Of a stretch of DNA of 64,000 nt, positions 1 through 8,962 are shown in pieces. Numbering within the stretch: the stretch's first letter is position 1; the number at the start of each line of letters is the position of its first letter. The notes under the pieces were generated by a model. That model ran no database searches. It was not told the origin of the DNA and saw only the letters and a program-made list of their open reading frames with translations. The position numbers and the translations under genes were made by a program. Source of the stretch: Bacteroidaceae bacterium (GTDB taxonomy: Bacteria; Bacteroidota; Bacteroidia; Bacteroidales; Bacteroidaceae); assembly GCA_017617335.1 (NCBI GenBank), contig JAFZWK010000058.1:48277-112276 (forward strand), written 5' to 3'.

Positions 1-24
1 TAAAATTAAAAAGAGGAAATACTT

Positions 25-56
25 TTTGTCCAACTCGCATTAAATCACTAAATTTG
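25..56 (+). promoter_or_regulatory. Bacteroidota-type promoter of the efflux operon
   Basis: A TTTG element at 25-28 and TAAATTTG at 49-56 are separated by exactly 20 bp. This matches the -33/-7 consensus of the major sigma factor in this phylum. The start codon of the TolC-like gene lies 37 bp further on. It probably drives the whole efflux operon. Confidence 0.75.
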
Positions 57-93
57 CAGAAATTTAATAAAGGCAAAAATTACCAATTAAATT

Positions 94-1434
94 ATGACAA
101 ATAAGAAATTCCTATTTCTGATTGGTTTGACAGGATTGTTTGGCACTTCCCATGCACAGGACTCATGGTCTCTCCAAGACTGCATAGACTATGCTTTACA
201 AAACAATATCCAAATCCAGAAAAATCGGATCAGCGAGGACCAAGGTGACGTAGCTCTTTGGCAATACAAAGGAGCCCTCTTCCCCAGCCTTAGCTTTAAT
301 ACAAACCAAAGTATGGGTTACAGACCTTTTGAGGAAAACACAGCTATTGTACAAAATGGCCAAGTAACCAATACAACCAATAAGGTAACTTATCAAGGAA
401 GCTACGGACTGAATGCTAATTGGACTGTGTGGAATGGTGGAATTAATCATAAAAACATTGAAGCGCAGGAACTTCAGAATGAGATTACCAAACTCAACAC
501 ACAACAAAGTGAATTGACCATTCAGGAACAAATTGCCCAACTCTACGTACAAATTATGTATACAAAAGAGGCAAAAAAAGTCAACGAGAAACTTCTGGAA
601 ACTGCCCAAAGTCAGTATGACCGTGGAAAGGAGATGCTCAATCAAGGACAAATGGCGAAAGCTGACCTGATTCAATTAGAGGCCCAATTGAGTAGCGCCA
701 AGTATGCTGTGGTGAACAGCGAAACTCAGTTAGCCAATTACAAACGTCAACTGAAGGCGCTTTTGGAGTTGGACTTGAATACTCCATTCGACGTTCGCGG
801 AGATATTCCTTCTGACGATCAGGTATTAGCCATGATTCCCAGTGCTCAAGAAGCTTATGCAAAAGCATTGGAAACACGCCCTGAAATCAAAAGTGCGCAG
901 TTGAGTATGGATGCTGCAAGCTTGGAATTGGACATCGCAAAACGTGGTTTCTACCCCACCGTCGGCATTAGTGCTAGCATAGGTGATAGCCACTACAGCG
1001 CCAGCAAAGAAAGTGCAGGCAAGCAGATGAAGACCAATCTCAACATGAGTGCAGGTGTGTCTGTAAGCGTGCCCATTTTCGACAACCGTCGAATTCAAAG
1101 CAACGTGAGAAATGCCAAGCTACAACAGGCAAACAGTCGTTTAAACTTTCAGGACACTAAAAATACCCTAAGTAGTACCATAGAACAATATTGGATCAAT
1201 GCAAACAGCAATCAGCAGAACTACATTTCAGCAAAGACTCGTGTAAAAAGTCAAGAAGCAAGTTACGAGCTGCTGAACGAGCAGTTCCAGAACGGGCTGA
1301 AGAACACCGTCGAAGTATTGCAGGGGCGCGACAACGTGATAAGTGCTGAGCAAGATATGCTTCAGAGCAAATACACCACGCTACTGAACATTCAATTGCT
1401 AAAGTTCTACACTGGAGAACCTATCACTCTCTAA
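94..1434 (+). CDS. TolC-family outer-membrane efflux channel
   Basis: 446 residues. The first 21 residues form a signal peptide ending in SHA before Gln. The mature protein starts with the WSLQDCIDYALQNN motif typical of TolC-like proteins and carries two long helical outer-membrane-efflux repeats (about 24-215 and 240-440). By family it forms a trimeric channel through the outer membrane and periplasm. It is first in an operon with a membrane-fusion protein, an ABC ATPase and a permease, so it is the exit duct of a MacAB-TolC-like tripartite pump. Substrate cannot be told from sequence. Confidence 0.93.
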   Translation: MTNKKFLFLIGLTGLFGTSHAQDSWSLQDCIDYALQNNIQIQKNRISEDQGDVALWQYKGALFPSLSFNTNQSMGYRPFEENTAIVQNGQVTNTTNKVTYQGSYGLNANWTVWNGGINHKNIEAQELQNEITKLNTQQSELTIQEQIAQLYVQIMYTKEAKKVNEKLLETAQSQYDRGKEMLNQGQMAKADLIQLEAQLSSAKYAVVNSETQLANYKRQLKALLELDLNTPFDVRGDIPSDDQVLAMIPSAQEAYAKALETRPEIKSAQLSMDAASLELDIAKRGFYPTVGISASIGDSHYSASKESAGKQMKTNLNMSAGVSVSVPIFDNRRIQSNVRNAKLQQANSRLNFQDTKNTLSSTIEQYWINANSNQQNYISAKTRVKSQEASYELLNEQFQNGLKNTVEVLQGRDNVISAEQDMLQSKYTTLLNIQLLKFYTGEPITL

Positions 1435-1478
1435 ACAAATGCAAGACAATCAGAGAATACAAAAAAAAAGAACTATAA

Positions 1479-2657
1479 ATGAAGACGATTAATCGAAACA
1501 TCATCCGTCTAACTGCTCTACTTTTGACTATAGGCATAATGAGCAGTTGTGGTAAGAAACGGAACTTCACCTATACCGAGGTAGAAGTTGCCAAGCAAGA
1601 CATCATCACAAGTGTGACCGCCACTGGAGCCATAGAACCCGTGACGAGCGTAGAGGTTGGTACTCAAGTAAGTGGTATCGTAAGCAAGCTATACGTAGAT
1701 TACAATAGTATTGTGAAGGCTGGTGACGTGATTGCTGAATTGGATCGTACCAACTTGCTTAGTGAATTGAGCAGTGCCCAAGCAAATTTGAAAAGTGCTC
1801 AAAGTGAACTTGATTATCAAAAGACCAATCATGATCGCTACAAGAATCTGTATGACAAGGGACTCATCAGTGCCAACGATTACGAACAGGCTCGTCTAAG
1901 TTATGTGAAGGCACAGCAAAGCGTAACTAATCAAAGGGAGAATGTAAAAAAAGCAAAAACCAATTTGGGTTATGCCACCATTACTAGCCCCATTGATGGC
2001 GTTGTACTGAGTAAGGAAGTTGAAGAAGGCCAGACTGTAGCTTCAAGTTTCAACACCCCTACCCTTTTCACTATTGCTAAGGATATGACAGACATGCGTG
2101 TAATTGCTGATGTTGATGAAGCCGATATCGGAGAGGTGAAGGAAGGACAACGTGTCACATTTACTGTTGACGCTTTTCCTGAAGACGTCTTTGAAGGTTC
2201 AGTAACACAAGTCCGTCAAAAAGCCACTACCGAAAGCAATGTCGTTACCTATCAAGTTGTCATCAGTGCTCCCAACGAAGATTTAAAACTGAAACCTGGA
2301 TTGACAGCAAACGTGACGATCTATACCCTTGAATTGAAGAATGTATTGGCTGTTCCCTCCAAGGCTCTACGCTTTAATCCCAGCGAGGCCTTGCTCAACG
2401 AAGGCGAAACCATTACAAATGTAGACAGCCCTATCAAGGTTTGGACGAAAGAAGGTCCCAACCTGAAAGCAATCGCAGTAGAATTGGGTATTTCCAATGG
2501 TACACTGACACAAATATTGAAAGGTTTGAACGAGGGGACTAAGGTTATCACAGAAGTAAGTTCTCCCCAAATGATGGAAGAGGCAGGTCCACAACAGAAC
2601 ACCAACCCCTTCATGCCACGTCCCAGAAACAACAGAGACAAGAACACGAAGAAATAA
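1479..2657 (+). CDS. MacA-like periplasmic adaptor lipoprotein
   Basis: 392 residues. A lipobox-like end to the signal sequence (MSSC, Cys24) suggests inner-membrane anchoring by lipid. A lipoyl-like half-domain (about 57-92) is followed by a helical hairpin (about 95-165), the second half-motif (SPIDGVVLSKEVEEGQTV) and beta-barrel domains, the order seen in HlyD/RND adaptors. The last 30 residues are Pro/Asn/Arg rich. It should link the TolC-like channel to the ABC pump. An A-rich stretch precedes the ATG in place of a Shine-Dalgarno site. Its stop overlaps the start of the ATPase gene by one base. Confidence 0.92.
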   Translation: MKTINRNIIRLTALLLTIGIMSSCGKKRNFTYTEVEVAKQDIITSVTATGAIEPVTSVEVGTQVSGIVSKLYVDYNSIVKAGDVIAELDRTNLLSELSSAQANLKSAQSELDYQKTNHDRYKNLYDKGLISANDYEQARLSYVKAQQSVTNQRENVKKAKTNLGYATITSPIDGVVLSKEVEEGQTVASSFNTPTLFTIAKDMTDMRVIADVDEADIGEVKEGQRVTFTVDAFPEDVFEGSVTQVRQKATTESNVVTYQVVISAPNEDLKLKPGLTANVTIYTLELKNVLAVPSKALRFNPSEALLNEGETITNVDSPIKVWTKEGPNLKAIAVELGISNGTLTQILKGLNEGTKVITEVSSPQMMEEAGPQQNTNPFMPRPRNNRDKNTKK

Positions 2658-3466
2658 TGAGTGAGAATACAATCAACCATTCCGTGACTGAACAGGAAGC
2701 AATCGACCGCGAAAAGAAAGGCAAGAAGGTTGTCATCGAACTGCAGGATGTGCGTCGTGAATTTCACGTCGGCAGTGAGGTGGTAAAAGCTTTGCGTGGC
2801 GTCAGTTTCAAGATCTACGAGGGTGAGTTTGTAACCATTATGGGTACCTCAGGTTCTGGAAAGAGCACCTTACTGAACCAATTGGGATGTCTCGACACCC
2901 CTACCTCTGGAGAGTACATTCTGGATGGAACACCTGTGCGAAAGATGAAACGCAGTGAACGGGCTATCTTGAGAAACCGCAAGATTGGTTTTATCTTTCA
3001 GAATTACAACCTGCTTGCCAAAACAACTGCTGTGGAGAACGTGGAATTGCCATTGATGTACAATAAGAAATACAATGCCAAGCAACGCCGCGAAGCTGCA
3101 GTTAAAGCGCTGCAAGCCGTTGGACTGGGAGATCGTTTGGAACATAAGAGTAACCAGATGTCTGGAGGTCAGATGCAGCGTGTCGCTATTGCCCGTGCTC
3201 TGGTCAACGACCCTGCTGTGATATTGGCCGACGAGGCAACTGGTAACCTGGACTCTAGAACCAGTTTCGAGATCCTGGTTCTTTTCCAACAACTTCACCG
3301 CCAGGGACGCACTATCATCTTCGTGACCCACAATCCTGAAATTGCCCAATATAGCAGCCGCAACATTACTCTACGAGACGGCATGCTTTGCGAGGACAAG
3401 GTGAATACTTGCATTTTAGATGCAGCTGAGGCATTGGCCGCTCTACCCAAACCCGATGATGAATGA
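2657..3466 (+). CDS. MacB/LolD-type ABC transporter ATP-binding protein
   Basis: 269 residues. Walker A GTSGSGKST is at 63-71, with a Q-loop (FQNYN), signature MSGGQMQR, Walker B (VILADEATGNLD) and switch histidine (FVTHN). The GNLDSRTS stretch after Walker B is typical of the LolD/MacB/FtsE branch. The first 27 residues are a charged extension. It energises the permease encoded 10 bp downstream. In proteobacterial MacB the ATPase and permease are fused; here they are separate, as is common in Bacteroidota. Confidence 0.94.
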   Translation: MSENTINHSVTEQEAIDREKKGKKVVIELQDVRREFHVGSEVVKALRGVSFKIYEGEFVTIMGTSGSGKSTLLNQLGCLDTPTSGEYILDGTPVRKMKRSERAILRNRKIGFIFQNYNLLAKTTAVENVELPLMYNKKYNAKQRREAAVKALQAVGLGDRLEHKSNQMSGGQMQRVAIARALVNDPAVILADEATGNLDSRTSFEILVLFQQLHRQGRTIIFVTHNPEIAQYSSRNITLRDGMLCEDKVNTCILDAAEALAALPKPDDE

Positions 3467-3475
3467 TAGAATAAT

Positions 3476-4699
3476 ATGAGTATAAAGAATCTTTTAAAGG
3501 TGGCAATCACAGCCATCCTAAGCAATAAGTTCCGCTCTTTCCTGAGCATGCTCGGCATCATTATTGGAGTGGCCGCCGTGATTATCATGATGGCCATTGG
3601 ACAAGGCTCCAAGCAAAGCGTCAGAGCAGAACTGAGCAAGATGGGTACCAATCTGCTTACCATCCGACCTGGAGCAGACATGCGAAACGGAGTTCGTCAA
3701 GATCCCAGCGCCATGCAAACTTTGAAAATGGCTGACTACCTGAGCATTCAGGAAGAAGCAACTCTGATTACTCATGTAAGCCCTGAGGTTTCCAGCAGCG
3801 GTCAGGTCATTCATGGTGCCAATAATACCACTACCACCATCTATGGAGAAAGTCCAGAATACATGGACATTAAACTGTGGACTATCGAGAAAGGCGAATG
3901 CTTTACCGAGGAGGACATTAAGAAGAGTGCCAAGGTTTGCGTCGTTGGCCGCACAGTAGTAGAGGAACTCTTCGGAGACAAGAATTACGATTGCGTAGGT
4001 AAGACTATCCGTTTCAAGAGTATTCCCTTCCACATCGTTGGTGTTCTGAAAGCCAAGGGGTACAATTCATGGGGTATGGATCAAGACAACGTGATGATCG
4101 CTCCCTATACAACTGTGATGAAGCGCATTGCAGCACAAACCTTTTTCAGCAGCATCCTGATGAGTGCCTTAAGCGAAGACTTGAGCGAGGAGGCCATCGA
4201 AGAAGTTACCACCCTCCTGCGCCGCAACCATAAGTTAAAGGAAGATGCCGTCGACGACTTCACCATCCGTTCTCAGCAAGAGATGATGGAGACGATGAGC
4301 AGTACTATGGATACCATCACCATCATTCTGGTTGTTGCCGCCGCCTTCTCCCTGCTGGTAGCAGGTATCGGCATTATGAACATCATGCTGGTGAGTGTGA
4401 CTGAACGTACCAAGGAGATTGGCTTGCGTATGTCTGTCGGAGCCCGTGGAATGGACATCCTTAGCCAATTCCTGATCGAGAGTATCGTGATATCCCTGAC
4501 AGGCGCCTTGCTTGGAGTTGCCCTCGGATACGGGGGCAGTTGGATAGCTAAAACGTTCTTTGCCCTGCCTAGTAGCGTCCCCTTGTGGAGCGTAGGCGTT
4601 AGCTTCTGTGTCTGTGCCTTTATTGGCATTTTCTTTGGATATGTTCCTGCCCGTAAAGCAGCACGCATGGACCCCATCGAGGCTCTCAGGTACGAGTGA
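3476..4699 (+). CDS. MacB-like ABC transporter permease
   Basis: 407 residues. One transmembrane helix near the N-terminus (about 20-42, in SMLGIIIGVAAVIIMMAIGQ) is followed by a large periplasmic MacB core domain (about 45-265) and three C-terminal helices forming an FtsX domain. The conserved ERTKEIGLRMSVGAR loop contacts the ATPase in this family, and the protein ends ARMDPIEALRYE, a family hallmark. It is a mechanotransmission-type exporter subunit for antibiotics, peptides or lipids; the substrate is unknown. Confidence 0.93.
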   Translation: MSIKNLLKVAITAILSNKFRSFLSMLGIIIGVAAVIIMMAIGQGSKQSVRAELSKMGTNLLTIRPGADMRNGVRQDPSAMQTLKMADYLSIQEEATLITHVSPEVSSSGQVIHGANNTTTTIYGESPEYMDIKLWTIEKGECFTEEDIKKSAKVCVVGRTVVEELFGDKNYDCVGKTIRFKSIPFHIVGVLKAKGYNSWGMDQDNVMIAPYTTVMKRIAAQTFFSSILMSALSEDLSEEAIEEVTTLLRRNHKLKEDAVDDFTIRSQQEMMETMSSTMDTITIILVVAAAFSLLVAGIGIMNIMLVSVTERTKEIGLRMSVGARGMDILSQFLIESIVISLTGALLGVALGYGGSWIAKTFFALPSSVPLWSVGVSFCVCAFIGIFFGYVPARKAARMDPIEALRYE

Positions 4700-4717
4700 T
4701 TCTAATAAATAGGAACA

Positions 4718-4725
4718 TACATTTG
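4718..4725 (+). promoter_or_regulatory. Possible -7 element before the DUF4468 gene
   Basis: TACATTTG fits TAnnTTTG and lies 54 bp before the ATG. No TTTG was found at the proper upstream distance, so this is only a candidate internal promoter separating the pump genes from the three downstream genes. Confidence 0.3.
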
Positions 4726-4778
4726 TAATGTAAATATACAGTAAAAGATATACAAACCATTAAAAATACAAGTTGGAT

Positions 4779-5354
4779 ATGAAAAGAATCCTGTTTGCAC
4801 TTTTCCTTTGTCTTCCAATGTTGACCTTCGCCAAGGGAGACGATACCAAGTATCTGTTAGGTGCTGTTCCTGAAGTGGATGGCATCATCACTTTCCAAAC
4901 AAGTATCAACGCTCCTGGCAAAAGTCAGGCACAGGTCTATCAGGCTATCAGTCGATACATCGAGAACGAACTCATTGGAAATGCCATCAAAGGGCTTCGT
5001 ACACGTACCATCTCTGACGGTAAGGAGGATGGAATCATTGTAGCACGCATCGAGGAGTACATGGTCTTCAAGAAGAAGGCACTCAATTTCGACCGTACAC
5101 GTTTCCGTTACCAGCTGACAGCCAAGACAAGCGAAGGCAAGGCAGAACTCGTTCTTACCCAAGTGTCATACTATTACAACGAAGACATGAACGGCGAGAA
5201 TGGCGTGACTTACAAAGCAGAGGAATGGATTTCCGACAAGGAAGCTGTCAATAAGAAAGGCACAGCTTTGTACCCCAAAAGTGGCAAGTTCCGTCGCAAG
5301 ACTGTAGACCGCGTGGAAGAGATTTTCATAGGCGCCGAGAATGCCCTGAAATAA
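4779..5354 (+). CDS. DUF4468 domain secreted protein
   Basis: 191 residues counted from the ATG at 4779. A TTG two codons earlier is in frame but less likely. A signal peptide (MKRILFALFLCLPMLTFA) is followed by one domain resembling DUF4468, a lipocalin/START-like fold found in Bacteroidota periplasmic or surface proteins. Visible features are the helical SQAQVYQAISRYIENEL segment near the start and a C-terminal KTVDRVEEIFIGAENALK helix. Function is unknown. It lies 26 bp before a small membrane-protein gene and about 80 bp after the efflux permease. Confidence 0.75.
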   Translation: MKRILFALFLCLPMLTFAKGDDTKYLLGAVPEVDGIITFQTSINAPGKSQAQVYQAISRYIENELIGNAIKGLRTRTISDGKEDGIIVARIEEYMVFKKKALNFDRTRFRYQLTAKTSEGKAELVLTQVSYYYNEDMNGENGVTYKAEEWISDKEAVNKKGTALYPKSGKFRRKTVDRVEEIFIGAENALK

Positions 5355-5380
5355 ATGATTTGACTATTTTTTTCTGATCT

Positions 5381-5623
5381 ATGAGTAAAAAAGACGAAGA
5401 ACTGTCCCTCGAGGAACAGGTGGAGCGCATTCGCAAGAAGCGGCAGCGCTTTGGACAGTACGACTCCCTGCGCAATTACCTTAATGTCGCTTTCCTCGTG
5501 CTGGCAGCCATTGGCTTGGTTGTTTACTATACTTCTGACGAACACAAATTCCTGGGTCTGGGCATCATTGGAGTAGGCATGGTCCTGAAGGTAGTGGAAC
5601 TCTTCATCCGCTTTGTCCTCTGA
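5381..5623 (+). CDS. Small two-helix membrane protein
   Basis: 80 residues. A charged, probably coiled N-terminus (EELSLEEQVERIRKKRQR) is followed by two hydrophobic helices (about 29-48 and 57-78). There is no signal peptide, so both ends are probably cytoplasmic. I do not recognise a named family. It sits 26 bp after the DUF4468 gene and 24 bp before the porin-like gene, so the three are probably one transcript. Confidence 0.7.
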   Translation: MSKKDEELSLEEQVERIRKKRQRFGQYDSLRNYLNVAFLVLAAIGLVVYYTSDEHKFLGLGIIGVGMVLKVVELFIRFVL

Positions 5624-5647
5624 TTGCAGAACCAGAAACGCTAAGCC

Positions 5648-7903
5648 ATGCATAGCATTCCTGCATATCGACATACACTTATCTGTCTGGCTCTCCTGTT
5701 TGGACTCAGCTACCAGGTTAGTGGTCAGAATATTATGCGAAGTCAAGACAGATCTGGCATCGACGAATACAACGAGTCAGGGAATTACAGGGATGATGCT
5801 GGCAACAGCTTGTCGTGGGGAGGACGCGACACGACGAGTCACAAAGATGGAAAACCCATCCCCATCGGAATCTTTCAATGGGTCATCGATCCCAGGCTGG
5901 GAACGGTGATACCTGCTGAGAACAATGATACGATAGTCCACAATTACCAGAACAACAACCTGACGGAAGGCTATACAGGGCAATACAATTTCTTGGGCAA
6001 TCTGGCAGCACCTCGCCTCAACCGTATCTTCATGAACCGCGAGCGAGTTTCCGACCAGATTTTCCTAGAGCCCTATAGCTTCTTTCGAGGCTCGCTTAGC
6101 GATTTCCGTTTCACAAATACCCTGAGCCCTGTTACAAACCTTGCCTACAACAAGTGTGGCAATAACCAGAACGGAGAGGACCGTATCCGTGCCTACTTCG
6201 CAAGCAATATCAACAAGATATCAGGCATAGGCTTCAAACTCGATTATTCGTATGGACGAGGCTACTACAATGCATCTGCCAACAGCTTGTTTGGCGGAAC
6301 TGTCTTCGGCTATTATCGAGGGGAGAAGTACAGCATGCATGCCTACATCAATGCCAACCATATAAAGACAGGGGAAAATGGAGGTATTGAGAACGACCTC
6401 TACATTGTGGACCCACAGAGTTTCCAGACAAGCTATGGAAGCAAAGACATTCCTACCAACCTCAGCGACACGTGGAATCGCAACAACGAACAGAACTTCT
6501 ACCTAACTCACAACTACAGCGTGGGCATCACTCGTGAAATTGAGATTCCTGATTCCCTGAAACCCAAGCCCCCCTCTGAAACGGAGCTGCTGAGCCAACT
6601 GAGCGACAGCATACGTGGCATATTGCGTGAGGATAGCATACGCCGCCAGGTAACTGTTGATTCCCTTCTGCTAGCTTGGCAGAATTCCCTCATCATCCCC
6701 ACAGAATTCCTACCTGTCACCAGCTTCATCCATACGCTCGACATCCGTCGTATGCAGCACACCCATATCGCCAAGAATACTCCAAACAGCTGGTACACAA
6801 ACCATTACTACGGAAAATGGAACAAGGTGGATGATGAGACTGATGCAATGAGCGTACGCAACACGTTGGGTCTCGCCATCCGCGAGGGCTTCAGCAAATG
6901 GGCAGCGATGGGTATCACGGCCTATGCCTCGCACAAACTCAGGACCTATACTCTGCCAATCCTCCTTGCCGATAGTGTGGGCAGAAACAAATGGACAGAG
7001 AATGACATCTCTGTGGGTGGCGAGTTGAGTCGCACCCAGGGACGTGTTCTCCACTACAACGCGAATGCTGAGTTCTGGCTTGTGGGCGAGAATCTGGGTG
7101 ACTTCAACGTGGATGGAACCATCTCGACAAACATTCGCACAGGAGAGACTGACAGCATCCTCATTTCCGCCCATGCAAACCTGCGGCACGAGACTCCCTC
7201 CTTCTATTTCCGCCACTTCCATTCCCAATCTGCTTGGTGGGACAACACCAGTATGGACAAGGAACTTCACACGCGCATCGAGGGGCAGATAGATGTCAGC
7301 AAGTCACACACGAGGCTGAACGTAGGATTTGAAAACGTGCAGAACTACACCTTCTTCGGCATGAGGAATACCCTGCTCAGCAAAAAGGATTCAACGAGTG
7401 TCATACCAGCTGACTACAGCCACGAGGTAGCTGTCATGCAGCACGGCGGAAGCATCCAGATTTTTAGCGCGACACTAAGCCAAGACTTGCATCTGGGCCC
7501 CGTTCATTGGGACAATGAGGTTACCTACCAGAAGACCTCCAACAAGGATGTCCTCCCCCTGCCCGATGTCTCGATATACAGCAACCTCTATCTGCTTTTC
7601 CATATTGCCAAGATACTGCGCGTGCAGCTGGGAGGCGACGTGAGGTATTGGACCTCCTATTATGCTCCTGACTATTCGGCAAACATTGGGCAGTTCGCTG
7701 TTCAGGATGCATCCCATCAGCGCGTAAAGGTTGGCAACTACCCCATCATCAATGTTTACCTGAACATGCACCTGAAACGATGCCGCATCTATCTGGCTAT
7801 GGATCACGTGAACGCAGGGTCAGGGCGATACTTTTGGGCACCCCACTATCCAGTAAACCCACGCACCTTCCACTTCGGCGTAAGCTGGAACTTCTTCAAT
7901 TAA
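5648..7903 (+). CDS. Putative porin (Porin_10-like outer-membrane beta-barrel)
   Basis: 751 residues. The signal peptide ends near residue 26 (YQVSG before QN). The rest alternates short amphipathic strands and Asn/Tyr/Ser-rich loops, and ends in aromatic residues (FHFGVSWNFFN) as outer-membrane barrels do. Length and the early NNDTIVHNYQ region resemble the Bacteroidota putative porin family; the assignment is by overall look. It is last in its operon. The stop codon TAA at 7901-7903 forms the first bases of a repeat array (7901-7998). An exact repeat core at 6859 inside the gene appears to be chance. Confidence 0.75.
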   Translation: MHSIPAYRHTLICLALLFGLSYQVSGQNIMRSQDRSGIDEYNESGNYRDDAGNSLSWGGRDTTSHKDGKPIPIGIFQWVIDPRLGTVIPAENNDTIVHNYQNNNLTEGYTGQYNFLGNLAAPRLNRIFMNRERVSDQIFLEPYSFFRGSLSDFRFTNTLSPVTNLAYNKCGNNQNGEDRIRAYFASNINKISGIGFKLDYSYGRGYYNASANSLFGGTVFGYYRGEKYSMHAYINANHIKTGENGGIENDLYIVDPQSFQTSYGSKDIPTNLSDTWNRNNEQNFYLTHNYSVGITREIEIPDSLKPKPPSETELLSQLSDSIRGILREDSIRRQVTVDSLLLAWQNSLIIPTEFLPVTSFIHTLDIRRMQHTHIAKNTPNSWYTNHYYGKWNKVDDETDAMSVRNTLGLAIREGFSKWAAMGITAYASHKLRTYTLPILLADSVGRNKWTENDISVGGELSRTQGRVLHYNANAEFWLVGENLGDFNVDGTISTNIRTGETDSILISAHANLRHETPSFYFRHFHSQSAWWDNTSMDKELHTRIEGQIDVSKSHTRLNVGFENVQNYTFFGMRNTLLSKKDSTSVIPADYSHEVAVMQHGGSIQIFSATLSQDLHLGPVHWDNEVTYQKTSNKDVLPLPDVSIYSNLYLLFHIAKILRVQLGGDVRYWTSYYAPDYSANIGQFAVQDASHQRVKVGNYPIINVYLNMHLKRCRIYLAMDHVNAGSGRYFWAPHYPVNPRTFHFGVSWNFFN

Positions 7904-7998
7904 CGTGTTGAGACGAAAAAGACAACGTGTTGTGTTTGCAGTTTCAACGTGTTGAAATGCTCAAGTCAACGTGTTGAAACTGGGAAGTCAACGTGTTG
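7901..7998. repeat. 22-bp lattice array 1 (five units)
   Basis: Units start at 7901, 7923, 7945, 7967 and 7989, exactly 22 bp apart. Each has the 10-bp core CAACGTGTTG (the first has T in place of C), and the 12-bp spacers all differ. The array fills the gap between two convergent genes: the stop of the porin gene is in unit 1 and the stop of the minus-strand membrane-protein gene is in unit 5. No hairpin terminator is visible here. Confidence 0.9.
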
Positions 7999-8875
7999 TC
8001 TCCTCTATCGTTTGCTGTCGCTTCTGCTCATTCTCAGTAATGCTTCCCCAAAGCAGGCATTGGGCGTGGCTCCAAGCAAAGCTTGCCATCAGCAGGAGGA
8101 CGGTGCAGACGGCAAAGGCAAGTGCTGTGAGCAGCCAGTAATGAGAAGGTAGACTGACGGTATCGCCCATCGCGATGGATTCGCCTGCTTTGAGATTGAC
8201 CAGAGCGATGACCATCATGGGCAGCAGGGCTACAAGGGAGACGAGCACCATGAGAATGAGTCCCACGAGGTTGAACGCCAGAATACGGCCATAATAGCGC
8301 CAGCCTGTGGCATATCCCACAAAGCATTGGGCTATGCTCTTGTCGCTGTATCTGACCTCCATGACAATCATATCGACAGGCACAATCAACAGCAGAATCA
8401 CCAGCAGGGCTACAGCAAAAGCCCAGACGGGCAACTGGAAGATGGCCAGGCCATAACCAGCGACAAACGAAAGGAGAAACAGAAGAATGAACAGAATCAA
8501 CAGGCTGCAATCCCTCGCCATTCGCTTGCCGATAAGGGGGCGCAGGGTTTTCATTGTGGCTACTGGCTCGTAGTCGAGGTCGCGCCAACGCACCAGCATG
8601 GCATCCATCGTGCCGATGTAGAGCAGCCCTCCAAAGAGGCTGAGGAGGCAGACAACGAGTGAGGCGATGAGCATCGGCGTTTTAGGCTCGGAAGCCAGTT
8701 GCTGAGTGACCAGACCTGTCAGAGCAGAAAGGGCAGCACACACCACGAGTGCCGGCCAGATATAATGGAGGAGGTTTCCAGAGTTGTTCCAAGCCTGACG
8801 GATACCCTCCGTGATGCAATGCACATAGTTACGTTCTTCGCAAACTTTCACCAATTTTTCTGTCTTCGATTCCAT
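7988..8875 (-). CDS. Six-helix integral membrane protein, unknown function
   Basis: 295 residues. After a cytoplasmic helix (about 1-35) come roughly six hydrophobic segments: LLHYIWPALVVCAALSALTG, IASLVVCLLSLFGGLLYIG, LLILFILLFLLSFVAGYG, FAVALLVILLLIVPV, LVGLILMVLVSLVALLPMMV and ALAFAVCTVLLLMASFAW. The C-terminus is short and charged. The last codons and stop (Thr-Thr-Arg-stop) lie in a repeat unit. I do not recognise a named family. It is transcribed alone, divergent from the oxidoreductase gene. Confidence 0.75.
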   Translation of the reverse strand: MESKTEKLVKVCEERNYVHCITEGIRQAWNNSGNLLHYIWPALVVCAALSALTGLVTQQLASEPKTPMLIASLVVCLLSLFGGLLYIGTMDAMLVRWRDLDYEPVATMKTLRPLIGKRMARDCSLLILFILLFLLSFVAGYGLAIFQLPVWAFAVALLVILLLIVPVDMIVMEVRYSDKSIAQCFVGYATGWRYYGRILAFNLVGLILMVLVSLVALLPMMVIALVNLKAGESIAMGDTVSLPSHYWLLTALAFAVCTVLLLMASFAWSHAQCLLWGSITENEQKRQQTIEETTR

Positions 8876-8927
8876 CTTTATGATTCGTTTTCCTCAAATT
8901 TGAATACAAATATACGGAATAAAAGTG

Positions 8928-8935
8928 TATCTTTG
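8928..8935 (+). promoter_or_regulatory. -7 promoter element of the Gfo/Idh gene
   Basis: TATCTTTG fits TAnnTTTG and lies 27 bp before the ATG at 8963. A TTTG occurs at 8899-8902, a spacing of 25 bp, longer than usual. It supports the 8963 start over a longer reading frame that would begin inside the opposing gene. Confidence 0.5.
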
Positions 8936-8962
8936 CATCGAAACATCGTTTTTTTTATCATT

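Noticed and set aside
6859-6868. Exact repeat core CAACACGTTG inside the porin gene
   Set aside because: No partner 22 bp away on either side and it encodes ordinary sequence; chance.
8699-8962. Longer N-terminus for the Gfo/Idh gene
   Set aside because: Overlaps the divergent gene and lies upstream of the -7 element.
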